From the NCBI GenBank assembly GCA_023434825.1, contig JAEYSH010000022.1:1-5556 (forward strand): 5,556 nucleotides of DNA. Direction: 5' to 3'. A program made the translations under genes and the position numbers. This document shows positions 1 to 3,756 of this stretch, piece by piece (position 1 is the first letter of the stretch; the number at the start of each line of letters is the position of its first letter). The notes below the pieces were generated by a model, which searched no databases, was not told the DNA's origin, and saw only the letters and a list, made by a program, of their open reading frames with translations. This DNA comes from Methanobacteriota archaeon (GTDB lineage Archaea; Methanobacteriota; Methanobacteria; Methanobacteriales; Methanobacteriaceae).

Positions 1-1
1 T

Positions 2-766
2 AATATAAATTGTTTATTATCGTACTACAAGAAAATAACTTCTATCTTGAATAGGAACCTGAATTGTAGACTTAGGGGACAGTATTTAGAAAAAAGTTAT
101 AATGAGTTGTTTGTATCAAACCTAGAAACAGCATTAAGTATATTAGCAGTGGGGGCAAAACAACAAGTAATTGACATTTATGCCAGTTACTTAAATTCGG
201 ATAATAATAAAATGGATAAATTAATACAAGAGATTTATTTTGAAATGGATAAAAGCCTCGGTAAGGGTTATGCGTATTTTCAATCTTTAGCGAACAATAG
301 TGTGAAAAAATTTGCTCAAAATTTCAAAAGATTTGATAGACCGATACTAGGTATATACCATAATACAGGACACGTGTTTGAAATTATCAATGCGGACCAA
401 ATGTATAAGAATGGTGAAGAATCTAAAAATAGGATTCAGCTCAAGAGTTTGTCAAAAAATAGTCCTGTATTGATAGCATTATTAGTGACTGGTACTATGC
501 TGGGATTTCTGGTTTATTTAGCGTATAGAGATCATAGAGTTAAAAATTCAGATATTGAAGATAACATGCTTGACATACCTCAAAATACTCGAGAAGTTAT
601 TGAGAATGTTTTAACTAATGCAGCTGGAGAAATTACATACGTAGAAGATGGTGAAAAAAATGAATTGGATCCCCAAGTATCGTTTCTGGCAGAAAATAGT
701 TTTAATAAGTTAGAAATTGTAATCAATAAAAAGAAAGTAAATTTAGAAATAAGAGACAATATATAA
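2..766 (+). CDS. Partial gene for a single-span membrane protein of unknown function (5' end outside the window)
   Basis: I do not recognise this family. The frame is open from the left edge, and the only nearby start codon, TTG at 47, has no Shine-Dalgarno sequence before it, so the true start is probably upstream of the window. About 254 residues are visible. Counting from the TTG, residues 1-135 are soluble, rich in Asn/Lys/Tyr and probably mostly helical. Residues 139-160 form one hydrophobic segment (beginning PVLIALLVTG) followed by the positive YRDHR, which by the positive-inside rule suggests the C-terminal part is cytoplasmic. The last ~75 residues are acidic, and end in alternating hydrophobic/charged residues that look like short strands. 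No enzyme motif is visible. The next gene starts 165 bases downstream on the same strand, so co-transcription is possible. A partner or anchor role for that gene's TIR-clan protein is only a guess. Confidence 0.7.
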   Translation, partial: NINCLLSYYKKITSILNRNLNCRLRGQYLEKSYNELFVSNLETALSILAVGAKQQVIDIYASYLNSDNNKMDKLIQEIYFEMDKSLGKGYAYFQSLANNSVKKFAQNFKRFDRPILGIYHNTGHVFEIINADQMYKNGEESKNRIQLKSLSKNSPVLIALLVTGTMLGFLVYLAYRDHRVKNSDIEDNMLDIPQNTREVIENVLTNAAGEITYVEDGEKNELDPQVSFLAENSFNKLEIVINKKKVNLEIRDNI

Positions 767-805
767 TATGAAGAAAAAGTAATAAGTTTAATTCATAGTT
801 TATGC

Positions 806-839
806 GGGTATACGGCATTACGGGCCACCTTTTTGATAC
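806..839. repeat. Left copy of a degenerate ~34-bp repeat bracketing the TIR-clan gene
   Basis: This GC-richer patch lies between two AT-rich genes. It aligns by eye with 1856-1890 in the same orientation at 24 of 34 positions with one gap; the longest identical block is CGGCATT (813-819 versus 1863-1869). Similarity this loose could be coincidence. If real, it would be an old duplicated boundary around the gene at 932-1825. Confidence 0.25.
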
Positions 840-913
840 CCTGGAGATGGATTTTAAGAAGGTTAAGTGGGCGTTTTCTTTTGGAATTTTGGTGTATTAT
901 GGAAGAAATCAGT

Positions 914-921
914 GGAGGGGG
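914..921 (+). promoter_or_regulatory. Ribosome binding site that fixes the start of the TIR-clan gene at 932
   Basis: GGAGGGGG lies 10 bases before ATG at 932. The same frame is also open from TTG at 833 and has an ATG at 899, but neither has a comparable Shine-Dalgarno sequence. Residues encoded between 833 and 931 (Arg/Trp/Phe-rich) do not fit the acidic, lysine-rich N-terminus that follows. Confidence 0.75.
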
Positions 922-931
922 TAACGTATCA

Positions 932-1825
932 ATGAGCGAGGATGAAGTTAAAGAGATAAGTAAAATAGAGGATAAAAAAAATGAAAAGAAAAAGTGTTTT
1001 ATTATAACACCCATAGGAAATGATGATAGTGATATAAGAAGACACATAGAAGGAATTATAGATGAAGCCATTGTTCCTGCAATCGGAGACAAATATGAAA
1101 TTGAAGTAGCGCATAGAAGGTATGAAATTGGTTCAATAAATGACAAAGTAATTAGAAGCATATATGAGTCTGATTTAGTTATAGCAAATCTTACAAATTT
1201 AAATCCCAATGTCATGTTTGAACTTGCAATACGTTATAGTTTCGGTAAGCCTGTTATTGTCATTGCTGAAAAGACTACAAACCTACCTTTTGATATTATT
1301 GATGAAAACACAATCTTTTATATTAACGATCCAAGGGGTGCTAATGATTTAAAAGAGTCCATAAAGAAATTTGAAAAAAATATTGATTATAACAACCATA
1401 ATTATGGCCCTGTATTTAAAGCAATTAGTAAGATACCCTTGTATAGGGCTATTGAGTCTGGTGAGAATGTTTCAGATCAAAAACTAATGACATATGTTAT
1501 TGAAAGATTAAATACTATAGAAAGAGGTCTGAAATTTAATCAAAAAAATATGAACGTTCATAGATTTAGGAGTACAATTCACGCATCATTTGCAACAGAA
1601 GGATTAGAGGATAGATCTGCATTTATAAAATCTATAAATTATATTTTGAAACCTTATGATAAATATCTAACTATGAGGAGTATTCAATTAAAACAAAACG
1701 GTTTTAGTGTTGATTTTAATACGCAATTGGAGGATGAAGATGCGCTAATGATAATAACTGAAATAGAAGACACATTGGAAAAATTTGATATTTTTGACCA
1801 TTATGTTAAGGAAGTCATGGTATAA
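932..1825 (+). CDS. TIR-clan DRHyd / nucleoside 2-deoxyribosyltransferase-like protein, candidate immune effector
   Basis: This is a 297-residue protein. Residues 1-21 are a charged Lys/Glu leader. Residues 22-135 carry the hallmarks of the nucleoside 2-deoxyribosyltransferase-like branch of the TIR/DRHyd clan: the first strand and loop CFIITPIG (22-29) with S33 and R36/R37, a G67-x-I strand/helix turn, SDLVIANLT (80-88), NPNVMFELA (91-99) and KPVIVI then LPFDI (106-111, 118-122). E97 in the NPNVxxEL motif is the expected catalytic glutamate of the clan. Known members cleave N-glycosidic bonds of nucleosides or nucleotides, and the domain recurs as an effector in bacterial conflict systems. 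Residues ~140-297 are unassigned; they include a helical linker and a C-terminal strand/helix section (about 235-297) that could be a sensor or oligomerisation domain. It is probably cytoplasmic. The substrate and any immune role are inferred from family only. Confidence 0.8.
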   Translation: MSEDEVKEISKIEDKKNEKKKCFIITPIGNDDSDIRRHIEGIIDEAIVPAIGDKYEIEVAHRRYEIGSINDKVIRSIYESDLVIANLTNLNPNVMFELAIRYSFGKPVIVIAEKTTNLPFDIIDENTIFYINDPRGANDLKESIKKFEKNIDYNNHNYGPVFKAISKIPLYRAIESGENVSDQKLMTYVIERLNTIERGLKFNQKNMNVHRFRSTIHASFATEGLEDRSAFIKSINYILKPYDKYLTMRSIQLKQNGFSVDFNTQLEDEDALMIITEIEDTLEKFDIFDHYVKEVMV

Positions 1826-1855
1826 TGCATTAAACCAATTATAGTTATAATTTTT

Positions 1856-1890
1856 GGGCAACCGGCATTTCAGGCTCGCCTTTGTGGAAC
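1856..1890. repeat. Right copy of the degenerate ~34-bp repeat bracketing the TIR-clan gene
   Basis: This is a GC-richer patch directly repeating, loosely, the sequence at 806-839 (24 of 34 positions, one gap). It begins about 30 bases after the gene's stop codon and ends immediately before a TATAAT hexamer. Confidence 0.25.
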
Positions 1891-1927
1891 TATAATAGAA
1901 CTACAAAATTATTCATACGTAGCAAAA

Positions 1928-1941
1928 CGAACGTATTTTCG
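1928..1941. promoter_or_regulatory. SOS-box-like motif (Gram-positive LexA/DinR type)
   Basis: CGAACGTATTTTCG matches the Bacillus DinR/LexA consensus CGAACRNRYGTTCG at 13 of 14 positions; the only deviation is T for G at the tenth. It is intergenic, with -10-like hexamers at 1891-1896 and 1956-1961 on either side, where LexA boxes usually sit. The gene it would control is unclear, since only broken frames follow, so it may be a relic of a lost mobile-element gene. Confidence 0.45.
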
Positions 1942-2025
1942 ACAAATTATCATAATATACTCGGCGAAATAATGGAATCATGATACATCAAAGTATAAAG
2001 ACGTGAGTTTGAATAGTGTAAATGA

Positions 2026-2069
2026 CCTCACAAAGCCTTTATTTATGGTCTTTGTGGGGCTTTTTTATT
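2026..2069 (+). terminator. Rho-independent terminator
   Basis: The left arm 2026-2037 (CCTCACAAAGCC) pairs with 2047-2059 (GGTCTTTGTGGGG), giving 12 pairs with one G-U and one bulged T at 2049. The loop is 2038-2046 and a run of six T follows at 2061-2066. It reads only on the + strand and is the first terminator after the TIR-clan gene, about 200 bases downstream of it. Confidence 0.85.
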
Positions 2070-2086
2070 TTGAAGAGGGGAGGAAA

Positions 2087-2122
2087 ATGGGACACCAATT
2101 TTATGATGGTACTCGAGACTAG
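2087..2122 (+). pseudogene. 11-codon coding remnant MGHQFYDGTRD behind a strong ribosome binding site
   Basis: GGGGAGG at 2077-2083 precedes ATG at 2087, but the frame stops at TAG after 11 codons and none of the other frames downstream continues convincingly. A good initiation signal feeding almost no protein suggests the front end of a gene deleted or scrambled after this point. No family can be assigned from 11 residues, and it could also be a fortuitous start. Confidence 0.25.
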
Positions 2123-2211
2123 TTGTACGCGAATTAACCTAAAATCTGGGGTAGTTAATATGCTTTTTTGTTATACGATTAAATAAATATTTACGTGGAG
2201 GGATTGATTTT

Positions 2212-2262
2212 ATGAGAGAGTTAATGCTGAAAATACTATTATACGAACCCTTTGACCCATGA
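2212..2262 (+). CDS. Possible 16-residue leader peptide overlapping the next start (ATGA)
   Basis: MRELMLKILLYEPFDP is preceded by GTGGAGGG (GGAGG 2197-2201, 10-base spacing), a good Shine-Dalgarno sequence. Its TGA at 2260-2262 overlaps ATG at 2259 in the translational-coupling arrangement ATGA. It may be a genuine leader peptide, or the true N-terminus of the decayed gene that follows, separated from it by a frameshift. The surrounding frames are broken, which favours the second explanation. Confidence 0.3.
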   Translation: MRELMLKILLYEPFDP

Positions 2263-2534
2263 AAGAAAAATATCTTGAGAAAGGCGAAAACTTTAATTTA
2301 GGAGTTTACCTTAAAGGTATCGAAAAAAAGCAGAGATTGGGTGAGCGTAAAAGGAGAAAGGAGTAATTGTCTTTAGTGGATGTTGATGGCAATGAATTAT
2401 CCTATGGAATAGTTAGATTTCAGAGGTTACCTGCTGATAATGCATTTGAGGAGTGTGTAAAAACTGATGAGTTGAAAAGAGCAATTGACGAAATTGATAA
2501 ACAAGCTACCAGATTAGTGCAGACCAGAGGGTAG
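2259..2534 (+). pseudogene. Decayed short sigma-70-like regulator, interrupted by an in-frame TAA
   Basis: The frame reads 35 residues from ATG 2259 to TAA 2364, then continues in the same frame from 2367 for 55 more residues to TAG 2532-2534. Across the stop, a basic segment (GERKRRKE) is followed by LSLVDVDGNEL, an acidic linker, and TDELKRAIDEIDKQ at 2463-2504. This order, basic cluster then 'LSL..VD.(N/D)GNEL' then an 'ELxxAIxxLD' helix, is how small clostridial sigma-70 region-4-like regulators of mobile elements begin. The expected helix-turn-helix after 'AIDEID' is missing in this frame. At the G-run 2529-2531 a single-base shift would continue as VDICKYLMQATLG to TAA at 2593-2595, though I cannot match that tail to region 4. 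CAA-to-TAA would explain the internal stop. The family call comes from pattern memory and is moderate at best. Alternatively these are two tiny independent orphan frames. Confidence 0.4.
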
Positions 2535-2665
2535 ACATTTGTAAATATCTGATGCAGGCTACATTAGGTATGGATGAAAGCAGAGGGCCTCTAAAGTAAG
2601 TAGTTGAAAAAGATCCATAAGTTGGTAAGTGTATCTTTGTTATTGTTAATTCTGGTTATTCGTTA

Positions 2666-2701
2666 TACGGGATAGAGAATATGTGTTAAAATAGTCCCGT
2701 A
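2666..2701. promoter_or_regulatory. Inverted repeat around the regulator's promoter, candidate operator
   Basis: TACGGGA (2666-2672) and TCCCGTA (2695-2701) are perfect 7-bp inverted arms separated by 22 bases. These GC-richer arms stand out in AT-rich DNA and flank the extended -10 element at 2684-2692, so a dimer bound here would block transcription. Autoregulation by the XRE protein encoded just downstream is the natural inference. Confidence 0.4.
2684..2692 (+). promoter_or_regulatory. Candidate extended -10 promoter of the XRE regulator gene
   Basis: TGTTAAAAT fits TGnTAtAAT (TAAAAT matches TATAAT at five of six). The -35 region is weak: TTATAC at 2663-2668 with an 18-base spacer. Transcription would begin near 2699, leaving about 60 untranslated bases before ATG 2759. 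Confidence 0.4.
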
Positions 2702-2758
2702 ATAATGTGAGTGACAATGTTGATATCTAATAATATACTTGCGTGATAGGAGGAGGAA

Positions 2759-3274
2759 ATGAAGGAGATTAAAACTTTTGGAGATAGGCTGAAATATCTA
2801 AGAGGAAAGTCGGAACTTACACAAGAAGAATTATCAGTGATAATAGGAGTGGCTAAAAGAACAATAGAAGACTACGAACAAAACCGACAAAAAAATCCTA
2901 CTGCTGATACAGTATTTCTATTGGCGGATTTCTTTCATGTAAATCCAAAAGAATTATTATATGGAGGTATCAGTATGGATAATAACATTTTGACACAAGC
3001 AATAATGGAGGAGTTAAAACAGATTAAGGTTGAGAATCAACTCATGGCAATTCATGATTTGCCATATAATGGAGTGCAAAGCAAACTCCCTTTATCTGAG
3101 GATTTGATTAGTGAAATGCAGTCAGTTTGGCAAAAATTGTTTTCTTCTGGATTGTACAGAACGTACGTTCAACAAATAATACTCAAATACTGTCAGAACC
3201 GAAAACTGCTTATTTCTCAGTATACTCTTAGAGATGGATTGGATATTCTAAAAGAGAGAAAAGGGTTTAATTAA
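2759..3274 (+). CDS. XRE-family (Cro/CI-type) transcriptional regulator
   Basis: This is a 171-residue DNA-binding protein started by ATG 2759 behind AGGAGGAGG, one of the strongest ribosome binding sites in the window. Residues 7-68 are a standard HTH_3 domain: FGDRLKYLR (7-15) opens helix 1, LTQEELSVIIGVAKRTIEDYE (20-40) is the helix-turn-helix with Q22, G30 and the recognition-helix residues K33-T35, and ADTVFLLADFFHVNPKELL (49-67) closes the fold. Residues 73-171 are an unassigned mostly helical C-terminal region, probably for dimerisation or ligand sensing; it has no peptidase (LexA/CI-type) motif that I can see. Many such proteins repress mobile-element or defence genes. The gene has its own promoter and terminator, so it looks monocistronic. 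The inverted repeat at 2666-2701 suggests it controls itself. Confidence 0.9.
   Translation: MKEIKTFGDRLKYLRGKSELTQEELSVIIGVAKRTIEDYEQNRQKNPTADTVFLLADFFHVNPKELLYGGISMDNNILTQAIMEELKQIKVENQLMAIHDLPYNGVQSKLPLSEDLISEMQSVWQKLFSSGLYRTYVQQIILKYCQNRKLLISQYTLRDGLDILKERKGFN
2963..2977 (+). promoter_or_regulatory. Internal ribosome binding site and start inside the regulator gene
   Basis: GGAGG (2963-2967) is followed after 7 bases by ATG 2975, in frame as M73 of the regulator, exactly at the boundary between the HTH domain (ends ~68) and the C-terminal region. Initiation here would give a 99-residue product lacking the DNA-binding domain. Placement and spacing are ideal, but there is no direct proof of use. 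Confidence 0.35.
3159..3170. promoter_or_regulatory. Perfect SOS-box core palindrome inside the regulator gene
   Basis: GAACGTACGTTC is a perfect 12-bp palindrome and matches the core GAACRNRYGTTC of the Gram-positive LexA/DinR site at every constrained position; the flanking A on each side departs from the C/G of the full consensus. It encodes part of RTYVQ in the regulator's C-terminal region. The intragenic position makes function uncertain. Confidence 0.35.
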
Positions 3275-3292
3275 TATGATGCTTGGAACTCA

Positions 3293-3323
3293 AGAGTCAT
3301 CCATAAAGATGGCTCTATTTTTT
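3293..3323 (+). terminator. Rho-independent terminator of the XRE regulator gene
   Basis: AGAGTCATC (3293-3301) pairs with GATGGCTCT (3308-3316), a 9-bp stem with one G-U pair and the loop CATAAA, followed by A and six T (3318-3323). It lies 18 bases after the regulator's stop codon and separates it from the ATPase gene. Confidence 0.9.
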
Positions 3324-3434
3324 GCAGTTATTCAACAATAGGGGGAGGGGTGATCTCTAGATATAAGTTACTCCTGTGCTAAAATAAATTATCAGAAGAT
3401 TTACGAAGCAGGATTACAGAGGAAAGATATGGAG

Positions 3435-3465
3435 AAAGACAGGGGACGATTAATTCCTTGTCTTT
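3435..3465. other. Strong hairpin, possible weak terminator or attenuator
   Basis: The arms 3435-3446 and 3454-3465 (AAAGACAGGGGA with TTCCTTGTCTTT) form 12 consecutive pairs including two G-U, with a 7-base loop. The downstream sequence is AT-rich but has no run of T longer than four and does not start with one, so a standard terminator is doubtful. On the minus strand there is no T-run either. Confidence 0.4.
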
Positions 3466-3613
3466 ACAATTATTTTATATTAATTATATGCAAGAAGTCG
3501 AAATTCAATTGCTAATATGACTATTTAACGATACAATATATAGATGTACCATTTATTTTAGTTTTAACGCAAGAGAAAAAAGATTAAATTGAAAGAGAAA
3601 TTAGATTATTTCG

Positions 3614-3648
3614 CATACTCAATATGTATCAAGTACATCTTAAGTATG
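3614..3648. promoter_or_regulatory. Large symmetric dyad upstream of the ATPase gene, candidate operator
   Basis: The arms 3614-3628 and 3634-3648 are complementary at 13 of 15 positions around the 5-base centre TCAAG: outer CATACT/AGTATG, two central A-T pairs, inner ATGTA/TACAT. No T-run follows, so it is not a terminator. It lies 109 bases before the ATPase start and just before TATAAT at 3662-3667, where a dimeric repressor would sit over the -35 region. Confidence 0.5.
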
Positions 3649-3686
3649 TAGAAAACTTCTGTATAATAAATTATATTAGGTAGCAG

Positions 3687-3715
3687 TTGAAAAAAGATAT
3701 TTTAGATTCTATTAA
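3687..3715 (+). promoter_or_regulatory. Candidate promoter of the ATPase gene
   Basis: TTGAAA (3687-3692, five of six to TTGACA) and TATTAA (3710-3715, four of six to TATAAT) are 17 bases apart. The start of transcription would fall near 3722, about 35 bases before ATG 3757. TATAAT at 3662-3667 is an alternative -10 with no good -35. AT-richness makes either a chance match possible. Confidence 0.35.
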
Positions 3716-3756
3716 TATAGATTATGAAAAATGCATATGCTATCCGGAGGGGAAAA

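Larger units (their letters stand above)
1826..2025. other. Non-coding stretch between the TIR-clan gene and its terminator
   Basis: No supportable gene is present. The stretch holds the right-hand degenerate repeat (1856-1890), a perfect TATAAT at 1891-1896 without a convincing -35 element, a SOS-box-like palindrome (1928-1941), and TATACT at 1956-1961. All three frames are broken by stops or lack a ribosome binding site. The combination of possible -10 elements, a LexA-type box and a terminator about 100 bases further on would allow a short untranslated RNA, but that is speculative. Confidence 0.4.
3324..3756. other. 433-base intergenic region with regulatory structure but no supportable gene
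   Basis: I see no intact gene on either strand. Between 3350 and 3520 two overlapping + frames look protein-like. One, broken by TAA 3380-3382, contains NKLSEDLRSRITEERYGE and ends at TGA 3518-3520. The other contains EAGLQRKDMEKDRGR. Neither has a start with a properly spaced ribosome binding site, so at most this is an unrecognised coding relic. The remainder carries a hairpin (3435-3465), a large dyad (3614-3648), TATAAT at 3662-3667 and the candidate promoter at 3687-3715. Confidence 0.5.

Noticed and set aside
802..924. 40-residue + strand frame MRVYGITGHLFDTLEMDF... ending just before the TIR-clan gene
   Set aside because: There is no ribosome binding site before its ATG and no family match. 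Its overlap with the next gene's Shine-Dalgarno sequence could suggest coupling, but the sequence alone does not support a gene.
833..931. N-terminal extension of the TIR-clan protein from TTG 833 or ATG 899
   Set aside because: Neither start has a Shine-Dalgarno sequence comparable to GGAGGGGG before ATG 932, and the extra residues do not resemble family sequence.
929..1114. 61-residue minus-strand reading frame
   Set aside because: It is an antisense shadow within the TIR-clan gene, with a Phe/Tyr/Ile-rich translation typical of AT-rich noise.
793..1215. 140-residue minus-strand reading frame
   Set aside because: It lies opposite the TIR-clan gene, has a low-complexity Ser/Ile/Leu-rich translation and no ribosome binding site; it is a shadow of the real gene.
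2112..2130. Adjacent CTCGAG and ACTAGT sites suggesting cloning-vector sequence
   Set aside because: The flanking DNA is ordinary AT-rich bacterial sequence with no other vector feature; two hexamers together can occur by chance.
2018..2190. 55-residue + strand frame running through the terminator
   Set aside because: It reads through the hairpin and T-run of a clear terminator and has no ribosome binding site.
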